Shown here in pieces: positions 32,776 to 42,626 of a stretch of 64,000 nt of DNA. The stretch's first letter is position 1. Every line of letters starts with the position of its first letter. Origin of the DNA: Thalassovita mediterranea (GTDB lineage: Bacteria; Pseudomonadota; Alphaproteobacteria; Rhodobacterales; Rhodobacteraceae). Location of the stretch: the NCBI RefSeq assembly GCF_001458435.1, contig NZ_CYSF01000002.1:112404-176403 (forward strand). Reading direction: 5' to 3'. The notes under the pieces were generated by a model. That model was not told the origin of the DNA. It ran no database searches and saw only the letters and a list, made by a program, of their open reading frames with translations. Both the position numbers and the translations under genes were made by a program.

Positions 32776-34934
32776 AACTGCGTCTGCTCAAATCCGCCTG
32801 CGCCGCTGTTGCGCTGTCCATGCCCCTGACCCTTGCGGCGCAATCTGTTGCGGGGCAATCTGCGGCCAGTCAACAGGCCGTGCCGGCCACTCAAAACGCG
32901 GTTTTGGTCGCTGATAGTCTCAAGGTCGAAGGCCGCAATGTCCTGATTGCGCGCGGCAATGTGGAGGTGTTCCATCAGGGGCGCCGTCTACGGGCCAGCG
33001 AAATTACCTATAACCGCAAAGAAGATCGACTGAACATAACCGGCCCGATCACGCTGGAAGATGAGGATGGTGTTGTGATCCTCGCCGGGTCGGCTGAACT
33101 GGACTCGCGGTTTGAAAACGGGTTGATGCTGGGCGCTAGGATGGTTCTGGATCAGCGCGTGCAGCTGGCGGCAAACGAACTGAACCGGATCGGCGGGCGG
33201 TATACGCAGCTCTATAAGGTGGCAGCCACCTCTTGCCGTGTCTGCGAAACGGGGCGCCCGCCCCTGTGGCAGATCCGTGCCAAACGCACGACCCACGACA
33301 ACGAGGCCAAACAGCTGTATTTCGATCAGGCTCAGGTGCGCATTCTAGATGTGCCCGTTTTGTGGTTGCCCCGTCTCCGCCTGCCCGATCCGACGTTAAA
33401 ACGTGCGACTGGTTTTTTGATGCCCTCGCTGCGCCAAAACAGCCAGTTGGGCCTTGGGGTACGGGTGCCGTATTTCATTCGCATGGGCGATCACCGCGAC
33501 TTGACGTTGACGCCGTTTGTGTCCGCCAACACCCGCACGCTGGAATGGCGGTATCGGCAGGCGTTCCATAATGGCGGCCTAACCTTTGAGGGCGCAGTGT
33601 CGGATGATGACATCAAGGCCGGAACACGCGGGTATGTGTTCGGCAATGGTCGCTTTGATCTGGCACGTGGGTTCAAATTGGATCTGCAGATCGAGGCCGT
33701 GACTGACGACGCCTATCTTCTGGATTATGGTTTTTCCTCAAAGGACCGCTTGCGGTCTGAGGTGGCCGTTTCGCGTGTGACACAGGATGAGTTTATCGCG
33801 ACCCGTCTGACGGCGCACCAATCGCTGCGCGAAGGGGACATCAATTCCCAATTGCCGACGACGGTTGCCAACGGACTTTATGAACGGCGTTTCCGTCCTG
33901 CGGGGATTGGTGGTGTCGTTACGCTGAGCGCTGCCGCTGCCGCCTATCATCGTTATTCCAGCGATGACATCGTGGGACGTGATGTGGCGCGCACGAATGT
34001 CTCTGCACATTGGCAGCGCGACTGGACATTGCCGTTGGGGCTGCGCGCAACACATGTGTTTGGCGTGCGTGGGGACGCTTTCCATCTGGCACAGGATAGC
34101 ACCAGCCCCAGGCAGCAAGGTCAACTGACACCCGAAGCTCAGCTGGTATTGCGCTGGCCGTTTCAAAAAACCACAGCCAACGGTGTCACGCATCTTCTGG
34201 AACCTGTTGCGATGCTGGGTTGGGCTGGCGGTAGCAACGACAATATCCCGAACGAAGACAGCACCCGCAGCGAATTTGACGAAGGCAACCTGCTAAGTCT
34301 GTCGCGGTTCACTGGCGAAAGTCGGCGTGAGCGTGGTGGTCAAAGCGCGATTGGTTTGCGCTGGGTCCGTCAGGGGGCGCAATGGGGCAGCGACCTCACC
34401 CTTGGTCGCGTGTACCGTGATGCCGCAGAGGCAGATTTTTCCGCCACCTCCGGTCTGTCGGGGAAAGTGTCAGATGTTCTGATCGCAGGTCAACTACGCA
34501 ACGCACAAGGCTTCACTTTGGGCGCCCGGACATTGTTGGATGCAGGGCTGAGCGCAAACAAAGCCGAAGCGCGCGTCGCTTGGCAACGCAAGGACTTTGG
34601 CCTGATGGCCTCTTACGTCTGGCTGGGTCGTGATCCGGGCGAAGACCGTGCCGATGTCATTTCGGAATGGGTGCTGGACGGCAGCTATCGGTTTGCCCGC
34701 CATTGGACTGGTGCGACCCGTTGGCGTTATGACGTGGCTGGTGACAAACTGGCCGAGGCACGGCTGGGGGTGAATTATCGCAATGAATGCGTTGATCTTA
34801 ATCTTTCCCTCTCGCGCCGCTTTACCTCTTCGACTAACGTGGACGCATCCACATCGGTCGATTTCACTGTGAACCTCACCGGGTTCTCAACGGGCAAAAC
34901 AGACAGCAGTTACACGCGCAGTTGCAGGAACTAA
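32772..34934 (+). CDS. lptD: LPS assembly outer-membrane protein LptD
   Basis: This 720-residue outer-membrane translocon protein has a signal peptide (1-24), an OstA/LptA-like jellyroll (DSLKVEGRNVLIARGNVEV, then LRASEITYNRKEDRL), and a large beta-barrel ending in C-terminal aromatic/polar strands. Cysteines outside the signal are SCRVC after the jellyroll, ECVDL in the barrel and SCRN at the very end. They could form the inter-domain disulfides known for LptD, in a layout different from E. coli. It is followed directly by surA. Confidence 0.93.
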   Translation: MKLRLLKSACAAVALSMPLTLAAQSVAGQSAASQQAVPATQNAVLVADSLKVEGRNVLIARGNVEVFHQGRRLRASEITYNRKEDRLNITGPITLEDEDGVVILAGSAELDSRFENGLMLGARMVLDQRVQLAANELNRIGGRYTQLYKVAATSCRVCETGRPPLWQIRAKRTTHDNEAKQLYFDQAQVRILDVPVLWLPRLRLPDPTLKRATGFLMPSLRQNSQLGLGVRVPYFIRMGDHRDLTLTPFVSANTRTLEWRYRQAFHNGGLTFEGAVSDDDIKAGTRGYVFGNGRFDLARGFKLDLQIEAVTDDAYLLDYGFSSKDRLRSEVAVSRVTQDEFIATRLTAHQSLREGDINSQLPTTVANGLYERRFRPAGIGGVVTLSAAAAAYHRYSSDDIVGRDVARTNVSAHWQRDWTLPLGLRATHVFGVRGDAFHLAQDSTSPRQQGQLTPEAQLVLRWPFQKTTANGVTHLLEPVAMLGWAGGSNDNIPNEDSTRSEFDEGNLLSLSRFTGESRRERGGQSAIGLRWVRQGAQWGSDLTLGRVYRDAAEADFSATSGLSGKVSDVLIAGQLRNAQGFTLGARTLLDAGLSANKAEARVAWQRKDFGLMASYVWLGRDPGEDRADVISEWVLDGSYRFARHWTGATRWRYDVAGDKLAEARLGVNYRNECVDLNLSLSRRFTSSTNVDASTSVDFTVNLTGFSTGKTDSSYTRSCRN

Positions 34935-36167
34935 ATGATGATGAAGAAAAACAGTTTGCGCCAACTTATCCTTGCCACCGCCGCGGCTGGTGCCCTCTTG
35001 TCGGCCCCCGGTGTATCGCAGGCGCAGGGGCTTTTTGCACCTGTGGTCAAGGTTGATGATCAGGTGGTGACCAATTTCGAACTGACGCAGCGCATCGCGT
35101 TTCTGGAACTGCTGAACACCCCCGGTGATCTGGAAGAACTGGCGCTGGAACAGTTGATTGATGACCGCCTGCGGGAACAGGCGGCGCGCAGTGTTAATCT
35201 GCAACTATTGGACGGCGCACTGGAAAATGCCGTTGAAGAGTTTGCCGCCCGTGGCAACCTGAAAACTGAACAATTCCTTGAGCTTACTGCTGCAGAAGGA
35301 ATTGAGAAAGAAACTGTATTCGCCTTTGTCCGCTCAAACCTGATCTGGCGCGAATTGGTACGCGCGCGCTTTGGTCGCCGGGTGTCTGTAACCGAAACCG
35401 ACATCGATCGCGCGATGGAGGCATTGGGCTCTCGTGCATCTGTTCGTGTTTTGCTGTCCGAAGTGATCATCCCGCTGCAACCGGGCTATGAGGCGCAGAT
35501 CACCGAAATTGCGGAACAGGTGGCAACGATCGACAGCTTTGGTGATTTCACCGAAGCGGCGAAGCGTTTTTCTGCCGCACCGACCAAGGAAACCGGCGGC
35601 AAATTGGGCTGGTTGCCCATTTCGCAACTGCCACCGGCGTTGCGCCCCGTTCTGCTAGGCCTTGAGCCGGGGGAAACTACCTCGGTGATCCCGATGCAAG
35701 GGGCGCTGGCCGTGTTCCAGATGCGTTCTATTGCAGAAAGTGCCTACCGCGCACCGGATATTGCGGCGGTGGAATATGCGTCGCTCACCATTCCTGGTGG
35801 CCGGACACCTGAAACACTGGCAACGGCGGCGGGTGTTGCGGCTGCGGTGGACACCTGTGACGATCTTTATGGCGAAAACTTCGGCAAATCTGCTGATCTG
35901 TTGACCGTGACCAGCGCCGCCCCCAAAGATCTGCCGCGCGGCATTGCGGTAGAGCTGGCGAAACTGGACTCCGGTGAGGTGTCTTATAACCTTTCGACCG
36001 CGTCAGGCGATATTCAACTGCTGATGCTGTGCGGTCGCTCTCCGGTATTGGCGCAGGATGCCAGCCGCGAAGATGTGACACGCCAGCTGCGCAATGAGCA
36101 GCTGGAAGGGTTTGCCAACGGCTATCTGGAAGAATTGCGCGCAAACGCCCGGATTATCAAACGATGA
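34935..36167 (+). CDS. surA: SurA-like periplasmic peptidyl-prolyl isomerase/chaperone
   Basis: This 410-residue protein has a signal peptide (about 1-30, ending VSQAQG). A SurA N-terminal chaperone domain (VVKVDDQVVTNFELTQRIAFL) follows, then a parvulin domain (about 160-270; KETGGKLGWLPISQLPPAL, then LEPGETTSVIPMQGALAVFQM) and a less conserved C-terminal part. It escorts outer-membrane proteins such as LptD, which is encoded just upstream. Start at the first of three ATGs right after the lptD stop. Confidence 0.92.
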   Translation: MMMKKNSLRQLILATAAAGALLSAPGVSQAQGLFAPVVKVDDQVVTNFELTQRIAFLELLNTPGDLEELALEQLIDDRLREQAARSVNLQLLDGALENAVEEFAARGNLKTEQFLELTAAEGIEKETVFAFVRSNLIWRELVRARFGRRVSVTETDIDRAMEALGSRASVRVLLSEVIIPLQPGYEAQITEIAEQVATIDSFGDFTEAAKRFSAAPTKETGGKLGWLPISQLPPALRPVLLGLEPGETTSVIPMQGALAVFQMRSIAESAYRAPDIAAVEYASLTIPGGRTPETLATAAGVAAAVDTCDDLYGENFGKSADLLTVTSAAPKDLPRGIAVELAKLDSGEVSYNLSTASGDIQLLMLCGRSPVLAQDASREDVTRQLRNEQLEGFANGYLEELRANARIIKR

Positions 36168-37144
36168 CCCAACCCATTGCCCTGACCTGCGGTGAACCCG
36201 CAGGGATCGGGCCAGAGCTGGCCGTTGCAGCATGGGATGAACTGCGTGATGAGCTGCCGTTTTTCCTGATCGGCGATCCCGCGCACCTGCCTGATGGGGC
36301 TGCGGTCGTGGAAATCGCGACACCGGCTTATGCGGTGGCTGCTATGCCCCAAGGTTTGCCGGTGCTGCGCCATGATTTCGCGGCACCTGCAGTCGCCGGA
36401 CGGCCTGATCCTGCAAATGCCCAAGGGGTGATTGACGTGATCGCGCGTGGTGTTGATCTTGTCCAATCTGATGCGGCTTCGGCCCTTTGTACGCTGCCGA
36501 TCCATAAAAAGGCGCTGCAGGACGGCGCGGGTTTTGCCTATCCCGGTCACACTGAATACCTCGCCGCGCTGGCGGATGTGGATCAGGTGGTGATGATGCT
36601 GGCCTGTGACGCGCTGCGCGTGGTGCCGGCGACCATTCACATCGCCCTGTCAGAGGTGCCGACGGCGCTGACCGCCGACGGCCTACGCCGCACGATTGAG
36701 ATCACGTATAAGGGTCTGCAACGCGATTACGGGATTGCTAAGCCCCGGATCACGGTGGCGGGTCTGAACCCCCACGCGGGCGAAGGCGGCGCTATGGGCG
36801 ATGAGGAGCTGCGCTGGATCACCCCGCTGATCGACCAGATGCGCACGGAAGGCTACGATCTGCGCGGCCCTGCCTCTGCCGACACGATGTTTCATGCCCG
36901 CACGCGCGAAGGCTATGACGCGGCGGTTTGCATGTACCACGACCAGGCGCTGATCCCGATCAAGACCATCGGTTTTGACGAAGGCGTCAACGTCACCCTC
37001 GGCCTGCCTTTTATCCGCACATCGCCGGATCACGGCACCGCATTTGATATTGCAGGTCAAGGGCTTGCCAATCCATCCTCAACCATTCACGCCCTGCGTC
37101 AGGCCGCCCGTATGGCCGCGGCCCGCAGCGGTCAACCGTCATAA
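36164..37144 (+). CDS. pdxA: 4-hydroxythreonine-4-phosphate dehydrogenase PdxA
   Basis: This 326-residue NAD-dependent enzyme of pyridoxal phosphate synthesis starts with IALTCGEPAGIGPELA. It has the metal-binding histidines around PGHTEYLA, LNPHAGEGGAMGDEE and CMYHDQALIPIKTI. The 3' part carries FIRTSPDHGTAFDIAGQG. It overlaps surA by 4 nt. The surA-pdxA-rsmA order is the same as in E. coli. Confidence 0.96.
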   Translation: MTQPIALTCGEPAGIGPELAVAAWDELRDELPFFLIGDPAHLPDGAAVVEIATPAYAVAAMPQGLPVLRHDFAAPAVAGRPDPANAQGVIDVIARGVDLVQSDAASALCTLPIHKKALQDGAGFAYPGHTEYLAALADVDQVVMMLACDALRVVPATIHIALSEVPTALTADGLRRTIEITYKGLQRDYGIAKPRITVAGLNPHAGEGGAMGDEELRWITPLIDQMRTEGYDLRGPASADTMFHARTREGYDAAVCMYHDQALIPIKTIGFDEGVNVTLGLPFIRTSPDHGTAFDIAGQGLANPSSTIHALRQAARMAAARSGQPS

Positions 37145-37156
37145 GGACGCTATCAT

Positions 37157-37996
37157 ATGAGCGGCATCGACTCCCTGCCTCCGCTGAAACAGGTGATTGA
37201 CACCCACGGCATCGCCGCGAAGAAATCGCTGGGGCAGAACTTCCTCCTCGATCTGAACCTGACCTCCAAAATCGCCCGCCTCGCAGGTGATTTGCAGGAA
37301 TGTGACGTGCTAGAGGTTGGCCCCGGTCCCGGCGGCCTGACCCGTGGCCTACTGGCTGAAGGCGCGCGCAAGGTGCTGGCGATCGAAAAGGACAGCCGCT
37401 GCATGGCCGCGCTGGCAGAGATTGGCGATGCCTATCCGGGCAAGCTGCAGGTGATCAACGGTGACGCGCTGGAGGTCAATCCGCTGGAACACCTCACCCC
37501 ACCGATCCGCATCGCCGCCAACCTGCCCTACAACGTAGGCACCGAACTGCTGGTGCGCTGGCTAACGCCAAAGGAGTGGCCACCGTTTTGGACATCCCTC
37601 ACCCTTATGTTCCAGCGCGAAGTGGCCGAACGCATCGTGGCGCAACCCGGATCCAAGGCCTATGGCCGTCTTGCTATCCTAGCCCAATGGCGCACAGACG
37701 CGCGCATTGTGCTGGGCCTGCCACCAGAGGCGTTTAATCCCCCGCCCAAGGTGCATTCTGCAGTGGTGAACCTCACCGCCCTGCCCGCGCCACGCTTTGA
37801 GGCGGATGCAAAAACGCTGGAAATGGTGGTCGCCAAGGCGTTCAACCAACGCCGCAAAATGCTGCGCGCCGCACTGAAAGGTCTGGCACCAGATCTGGAG
37901 GATCGCTTGATCGCATCTGGCATCAAGCCCACCGACCGCGCCGAAACCGTGGGACTGGAACAGTTCTGCGCCCTGGCCCGCAACATCCGCGCCTGA
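37157..37996 (+). CDS. rsmA: 16S rRNA dimethyladenosine transferase RsmA (KsgA)
   Basis: This 279-residue enzyme dimethylates A1518 and A1519 of 16S rRNA. SAM-binding motif I is [15 protein letters not shown], the catalytic motif NLPYNVGT, and the C-terminal substrate region [17 protein letters not shown]. It lies 12 bp downstream of pdxA and ends the operon, convergent with the TetR gene. Confidence 0.97.
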   Translation: MSGIDSLPPLKQVIDTHGIAAKKSLGQNFLLDLNLTSKIARLAGDLQECDVLEVGPGPGGLTRGLLAEGARKVLAIEKDSRCMAALAEIGDAYPGKLQVINGDALEVNPLEHLTPPIRIAANLPYNVGTELLVRWLTPKEWPPFWTSLTLMFQREVAERIVAQPGSKAYGRLAILAQWRTDARIVLGLPPEAFNPPPKVHSAVVNLTALPAPRFEADAKTLEMVVAKAFNQRRKMLRAALKGLAPDLEDRLIASGIKPTDRAETVGLEQFCALARNIRA

Positions 37997-38016
37997 GTGG
38001 CGAAGCGCCTTAATCG

Positions 38017-38613
38017 TTAGCTATAAAATCCGCGCACTGTCTGTTCCAGTGTGGCAATCGCCATGTCTGACAGGCCTGCGCGATCTTCTGGCGTGGCGGT
38101 GTTGATCATCACCAAGAGCGATAGCGCCAAGCGGAATACATAGGTCACCTGTTCTGCGCTGAAGCGGTGGGACGTCATCTGCGGCAGGTGCGACAGCACT
38201 GCCTCAACCACGTTTCCTTCGTGCAAGCCTTCGATATCGCGGATTTCTTTGCTGAGGAAATGCGCTTTGGTCAGTTCAACCGCCAATGCGTGCGCTTCTT
38301 CGTCATGGGTTTCCAGATGGCGGCGAAACAGCTCTGCAACAAATGCGGCGGGATCAATCGGGTGTTGTGCCTCTGCCACTGCTTGCAGATTCACGGCCAC
38401 CTCTTCCGCCAGCCACATGCGGTAAAGCTGGTGCAAAATCTCATGCTTTTCAGGGAAATAGCGGTAAAGCGTGCTGATATTACACCCTGCTTCGGACGCC
38501 ACATGGTTGGTGGTAAAATTCTCCACCCCACGCGCGATCAACACACGCTGCGCAGCGGCGAGGATTTCGGCGACCTTGGCTTGTGAACGGGTTTGTTTGG
38601 GGTCTCGACGCAT
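38017..38613 (-). CDS. TetR/AcrR family transcriptional regulator
   Basis: This 198-residue regulator has the TetR HTH at about residues 12-58 (EILAAAQRVLIARGVENFTT, then AGCNISTLYRYFPEKHEI) and an all-helical ligand domain. It is divergent from the agmatinase-family gene and there is a perfect palindrome between them, so it probably controls that gene and itself. The ligand is unknown. Confidence 0.92.
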   Translation of the reverse strand: MRRDPKQTRSQAKVAEILAAAQRVLIARGVENFTTNHVASEAGCNISTLYRYFPEKHEILHQLYRMWLAEEVAVNLQAVAEAQHPIDPAAFVAELFRRHLETHDEEAHALAVELTKAHFLSKEIRDIEGLHEGNVVEAVLSHLPQMTSHRFSAEQVTYVFRLALSLLVMINTATPEDRAGLSDMAIATLEQTVRGFYS

Positions 38614-38668
38614 GTCTCTTCTATGACCGATCCTTGGGCGCGGGTCCAGAAAATCGCGAATTTTTTAA

Positions 38669-38684
38669 AAGTAAGTATTTACTT
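38669..38684. promoter_or_regulatory. candidate TetR operator (perfect palindrome)
   Basis: AAGTAAGTATTTACTT is AAGTAA and its complement around a 4-nt spacer. It is in an A/T-rich island between the divergent TetR and agmatinase-family genes, 52 bp before the agmatinase start. Confidence 0.6.
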
Positions 38685-38735
38685 GCATATTGGGATGGCG
38701 CAGGTTGGCCGTACGAGATTTACAAAGGACATCCC

Positions 38736-39698
38736 ATGTCACAGTTCCCCGTTAAACCCGTCGATCAGGCGTTCCTGCGTCAGGATCTGATGGGCACCGA
38801 GGTTGAAAACAGCTACTCCGGTGCGCGCAGTTTTATGCGTCGCAAGTTCAGCCGTGATCTGGCTGGCGTGGATGCAGTGGTGACGGGTATTCCGTTTGAT
38901 TGCGCGGTCTCCAACCGCCCCGGAACACGCTTTGGGCCAGAGGCGATCCGCCGCGCGTCGTCGCAACTGGCGTGGGGGCCGATCTGGCCTTGGGGCTTTG
39001 ATCCGTTTGAGACATTGGCGGCCATCGACTACGGCGACTGCGCGATTGATTTTGCCCGTCCAGCGCTGTTCGAGGAAACCGTGCGTGCCCATATGGCGCC
39101 GATTGTCGACAGCGGCGCCTTTGCCCTAGCGCTTGGTGGCGATCACTATGTCACCTATCCGCTGCTACAGGCGCAGGCCGCCAAACACGGGCCGCTGGCG
39201 CTGGTGCATTTTGATGCCCACCGTGATGTGGAGCAGTCAGAAGAGCGCCGTCAGGATCATGGCGAGATGTTCCGTTATGCCATCGAAGACGGGCTGATTG
39301 ATCCCGCCCGTTCGGTGCAGATCGGCATTCGCAGCTGCTATGAGGGTGAGGAAAGCTATGGCATGACCATTCTGCAGGCCGATCAGGTGCATGAAATGAC
39401 AGCGGCTGAGGTCGCGGGAGCGGTGAAGAACGCCGTAGGCGATGCCAAGGCTTACCTGAGTTTTGATATCGACTGTCTGGACCCCGCGTTTGCGCCCGGC
39501 ACGGGGACGCCGGTTCCCGGTGGCCTCAGCAGCCATCAGGGCCTGTCGATCCTGCGCAAGCTGGGCGGTGTTGATCTGGTGGCAGCAGATATTGTCGAGG
39601 TGTCGCCGCCCTATGATCACGCAGAAATCACTGCATTGGTTGCGGCAACCATCGGCACCGACATCCTGTGCCTGAAGGCCGCAGCCAAGCGGGCGTGA
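38736..39698 (+). CDS. speB: agmatinase-family ureohydrolase
   Basis: This 320-residue binuclear manganese hydrolase of the arginase/agmatinase superfamily has the metal ligands in GGDHYVTYP, HFDAHRD and SFDIDCLDP. Agmatinases give putrescine and urea; close relatives hydrolyse guanidinobutyrate, guanidinopropionate or guanidine, so the exact substrate is not proven. The aspartate motif reads DAHRD rather than the common DAHTD. The ATG at 38736 has AAAGGAC upstream. It is divergent from a TetR gene with a palindrome between. Confidence 0.85.
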   Translation: MSQFPVKPVDQAFLRQDLMGTEVENSYSGARSFMRRKFSRDLAGVDAVVTGIPFDCAVSNRPGTRFGPEAIRRASSQLAWGPIWPWGFDPFETLAAIDYGDCAIDFARPALFEETVRAHMAPIVDSGAFALALGGDHYVTYPLLQAQAAKHGPLALVHFDAHRDVEQSEERRQDHGEMFRYAIEDGLIDPARSVQIGIRSCYEGEESYGMTILQADQVHEMTAAEVAGAVKNAVGDAKAYLSFDIDCLDPAFAPGTGTPVPGGLSSHQGLSILRKLGGVDLVAADIVEVSPPYDHAEITALVAATIGTDILCLKAAAKRA

Positions 39699-39748
39699 TC
39701 GTTGGATAGGAGGCCCCAGCTCAAGGCCGGGGCCTCTCCGCCACAATG

Positions 39749-39799
39749 CCCAGTGCAGTATGGAGGCCCAGTGCAGTATGGAGGCCCAGTGCTGTATAG
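39749..39799 (+). repeat. 18-bp tandem repeat, 2.8 copies
   Basis: The unit CCCAGTGCAGTATGGAGG occurs exactly at 39749-39766 and 39767-39784, then a degenerate partial copy reaches 39799. It lies between the agmatinase-family gene and the DUF4167 terminator. It is too short and irregular for CRISPR. Confidence 0.85.
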
Positions 39800-39827
39800 A
39801 AAAAAGCCTCCCGATTTGGGAGGCTTT
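39798..39827 (-). terminator. Rho-independent terminator of the DUF4167 gene
   Basis: AAAGCCTCCC (39803-39812) pairs with GGGAGGCTTT (39818-39827). Read on the minus strand, the stem is followed by a run of T, and it sits 28 nt after the DUF4167 stop. Confidence 0.85.
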
Positions 39828-39854
39828 GTTTATTTATTCAGGGTTACCCTGCGA

Positions 39855-40439
39855 TCACTCTGCCGCTTCGGGGGCGTCGGGGCTGGGCTTGGGCGCTTCC
39901 GGTGCTTCGCCGCCTTCAGCCGGGGCAGCCTCGGCCTTGGGCTTGCGCGGACGGCGGGGTTTGCTGGCGCGCTTGGGCTTTTCGGTCTTGTTTTCAGGTG
40001 TTTCCACCAGACCGGTTTCACCTTCGCCTTCAACGACCGCAGCGGCTTCGTCGTTATTCAGCAAATCGGGCTGATCGCCAGTACCAGCGGCCGCGGATTC
40101 ACGTTCCTGACGGGCGGCGCGTTCACGGTCGCGCTCGGCCTGACGTTCACGGTTTTGCTGTTCTTGCTGTTCGCGGCGGGCTTCCTGTTCTTTCTGGGCT
40201 TGGCTCAGAAGGCGCAGGTAATGCTCTGCGTGCTGTTGGAAGTTTTCGGTCGCCACGCGATCGTTTGCCAGCTGCGCATCTCGGGCCAACTGGTTGTATT
40301 TGTCGATAATCTGTTGCGGCGTCCCGCGCACCTTGCCCTCTGGGCCGGAGCTGTCAAAGACCCGGTTTACAATATTTCCAACCGACCGATTGTTATTGCG
40401 GTTCGATTTGGACCGAGAACGGGATTTCGAAGATCTCAT
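39855..40439 (-). CDS. DUF4167 domain-containing protein
   Basis: This 194-residue protein has an N-terminal basic, Arg/Ser/Asn-rich stretch (MRSSKSRSRSKSNRNNNRS) and the conserved DUF4167 segment GTPQQIIDKYNQLARDAQLA, then NFQQHAEHYLRLL. A glutamine/glutamate/arginine coiled coil and a low-complexity Ala/Pro/Lys/Glu tail follow. The family is common in alphaproteobacteria and looks nucleic-acid or ribosome associated; its function is unknown. It lies directly downstream of prmC-prfA on the same strand, as in relatives. Confidence 0.9.
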   Translation of the reverse strand: MRSSKSRSRSKSNRNNNRSVGNIVNRVFDSSGPEGKVRGTPQQIIDKYNQLARDAQLANDRVATENFQQHAEHYLRLLSQAQKEQEARREQQEQQNRERQAERDRERAARQERESAAAGTGDQPDLLNNDEAAAVVEGEGETGLVETPENKTEKPKRASKPRRPRKPKAEAAPAEGGEAPEAPKPSPDAPEAAE

Positions 40440-40684
40440 GTTACTGCTGTCCAGCCTTAAAATCTCAACATGTCGGGTCCGCTTCACGCCTCTTGCGCTC
40501 TTGTACCTACCGGGGTCCGACATTTGTGGCTTGGCGTCGAGGGGGAGCGTTTGGTGCATCCAGCGTCTCGACACCCCCTGCGTAGCCGTGAAGATCGCGC
40601 GTGACAAGACCCAAGCGCGAAAAATCACCAAAAGAGATGCTTTTTTGCCGAAGGTCGGGCCATAACGGCCCGAAATGTCACAAT

Positions 40685-41518
40685 TTAGCTGGGATTGCGT
40701 CCCGTTACCACGCGGTCACGCCCGTCCATATCCGGTAGGATTGCAACATCAATCAATCCCGCATCGCGGAATATGCGCGCCACATCGGCGCCTTGCCGCC
40801 AGCCGATCTCAACTAAAATATGTCCGCCTGGCGTTAAATGATCGCGCGCACCTGCGGCCAGAACCACATAGGGCGACAGGCCATCACCACCGGGCGTCAG
40901 CGCTAAATGCGGGTCGTGGTGAAACACCTCAGGGCTGAGGTCGCGCATTTCCGCATCCGAAATGTAGGGCGGGTTCGATGTGATCAAGTCAAACTGACCT
41001 GTCACTTCGGCGAACCAATCTGATTGCAGGAACTGAATGCGCGTAGCTAGACCCAGCGCTGCGGCATTTTGGGCGGCTACTGACAGGGCTGCATCGCTGA
41101 TATCACAGGCCACGCCCGTCGCGTCAGGCAGTTCCGCTAGCAGGGTTAGCGGGATACAGCCAGTGCCGGTGCCTAGGTCGATGATACGCTGTGGCGCCGA
41201 CAGATTCAGCGCGGCGGCGATCAGGCTCTCGGTCTCTGGGCGTGGGTCCAGAACGTCATCGGTGACGGCGAAGGATCGGCCCCAGAACAGGCGTTCGCCT
41301 ATGATCTTGGACACAGGCCGATGGCCAAGGCGCTGGGTTACATACCCCTCAAACCGCGCAGCCTGATCATCACTGACCTCATCCGGTCCCATCAACACCA
41401 GCCGGTCGCGCGCCACCCCCAACACATGCGCCAACAACGGGCGCGCATCGCCCGCGTCAATCCCCGCATCCCGCAGGCGGCGGCCAGCGGCGACCAGCAG
41501 CGCCTGAACCGTGCTCAT
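40685..41518 (-). CDS. prmC: release factor glutamine methyltransferase PrmC
   Basis: This 277-residue SAM-dependent enzyme methylates the GGQ glutamine of release factors. The N-terminal helical domain recognises the factor; motif I is [16 protein letters not shown] and the catalytic NPPYIS is present. Its ATG overlaps the prfA stop (ATGA), so enzyme and substrate are co-translated, the usual arrangement. Confidence 0.95.
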   Translation of the reverse strand: MSTVQALLVAAGRRLRDAGIDAGDARPLLAHVLGVARDRLVLMGPDEVSDDQAARFEGYVTQRLGHRPVSKIIGERLFWGRSFAVTDDVLDPRPETESLIAAALNLSAPQRIIDLGTGTGCIPLTLLAELPDATGVACDISDAALSVAAQNAAALGLATRIQFLQSDWFAEVTGQFDLITSNPPYISDAEMRDLSPEVFHHDPHLALTPGGDGLSPYVVLAAGARDHLTPGGHILVEIGWRQGADVARIFRDAGLIDVAILPDMDGRDRVVTGRNPS

Positions 41519-42564
41519 GCGTCCATCTCTGCCAGCAGCGCTGCCTGGTGGTCGGCGGTCAGCGCATCAATCACCTCGTCCAGATCGCCCTGCATCACCT
41601 GTTCCAGCTTATAAAGCGTCAGGTTGATGCGGTGATCGGTCATCCGCCCCTGAGGGAAGTTATAAGTCCGGATCCGTTCGGAGCGATCCCCCGATCCCAC
41701 CTGCGATTTCCGATCCGCAGAGCGTTCGCTGTCAATGCGCTGTCGCTCCATATCATAAAGGCGGGTTTTCAGCACCTGCATCGCGATCTCTCGGTTTCGG
41801 TGCTGGGATTTTTCCGAACTGGTCACCACGATACCACTGGGCAGGTGGGTGATCCGCACGGCGGAGTCTGTGGTGTTCACGTGCTGCCCCCCCGCGCCAG
41901 AGGATCGCATGGTGTCGATGCGAATATCATTGGCGTCGATTTGGATATCCACATCCTCTGCCTCTGGCAGAACGGCGACCGTCGCGGCGGATGTGTGAAT
42001 GCGCCCGCCGCTTTCGGTTTCGGGCACACGCTGCACCCGGTGTACACCGCTTTCGTATTTCAGACGGGCAAAGACCCCCTCGCCCTTTACATGGGCGGTC
42101 ACTTCTTTGATGCCGCCCAGCTCTGTCTCGGACAGTTCAATCACCTTGAACGACCAACCGCGCGCCTCTGAATAGCGTTGATACATCCGCAACAGATCGC
42201 CCGCGAACAGTGCCGCCTCATCCCCGCCGGTGCCGGGGCGGATTTCGATCATCGCGGGGCGGGCATCCGCCGCATCCTTGGGCAAGAGCGCCAGTTGCAG
42301 TGCCTCTTCGGCGGCAGGCAGCGCGGCTTTCAGCGCGGGCAGCTCTTCCTCTGCCAGCTCTTTCATGTCTGGATCGTCCAGCATCAGCTCTGCCTCCTCA
42401 ACGTCGGCAAGCAGCTGTTTATAGGCGGTGATTTGTTCCACCACAGGGCGCAGTTCGGCGTATTCACGCCCCAGCGCGGCGATGTCGCCGCCGCCTTCGG
42501 CCATCTGTGCTTCGATATAGCCGAAACGGCCGGTGATCTGTTCTAGTCGGTCCAGTGAAATCAT
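41515..42564 (-). CDS. prfA: peptide chain release factor 1 (RF1)
   Basis: This 349-residue factor recognises UAA and UAG stop codons. The codon-recognition tripeptide is in the PET form of PxT ([10 protein letters not shown], residues 181-183) and the peptidyl-transferase motif GGQ is at 225-227 ([18 protein letters not shown]). I use ATG 42564 ([13 protein letters not shown]), the family-typical start; an in-frame ATG at 42582 adds six residues. Followed by prmC. Confidence 0.96.
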   Translation of the reverse strand: MISLDRLEQITGRFGYIEAQMAEGGGDIAALGREYAELRPVVEQITAYKQLLADVEEAELMLDDPDMKELAEEELPALKAALPAAEEALQLALLPKDAADARPAMIEIRPGTGGDEAALFAGDLLRMYQRYSEARGWSFKVIELSETELGGIKEVTAHVKGEGVFARLKYESGVHRVQRVPETESGGRIHTSAATVAVLPEAEDVDIQIDANDIRIDTMRSSGAGGQHVNTTDSAVRITHLPSGIVVTSSEKSQHRNREIAMQVLKTRLYDMERQRIDSERSADRKSQVGSGDRSERIRTYNFPQGRMTDHRINLTLYKLEQVMQGDLDEVIDALTADHQAALLAEMDA

Positions 42565-42626
42565 GGTGCTGGTGTTTCGCATTCTGCCAATTTGGTCAAG
42601 GGTGCCGAATGTGATACCCTGCCCTT

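Noticed and set aside
34935..36167. Two-parvulin SurA as in E. coli
   Set aside because: Only one clear parvulin domain is visible; the C-terminal part is diverged, so I call it SurA-like by position and N-terminal domain.
39749..39799. Short direct repeats considered as CRISPR
   Set aside because: Repeats are adjacent without spacers, only about 2.8 copies, and no cas gene is present.
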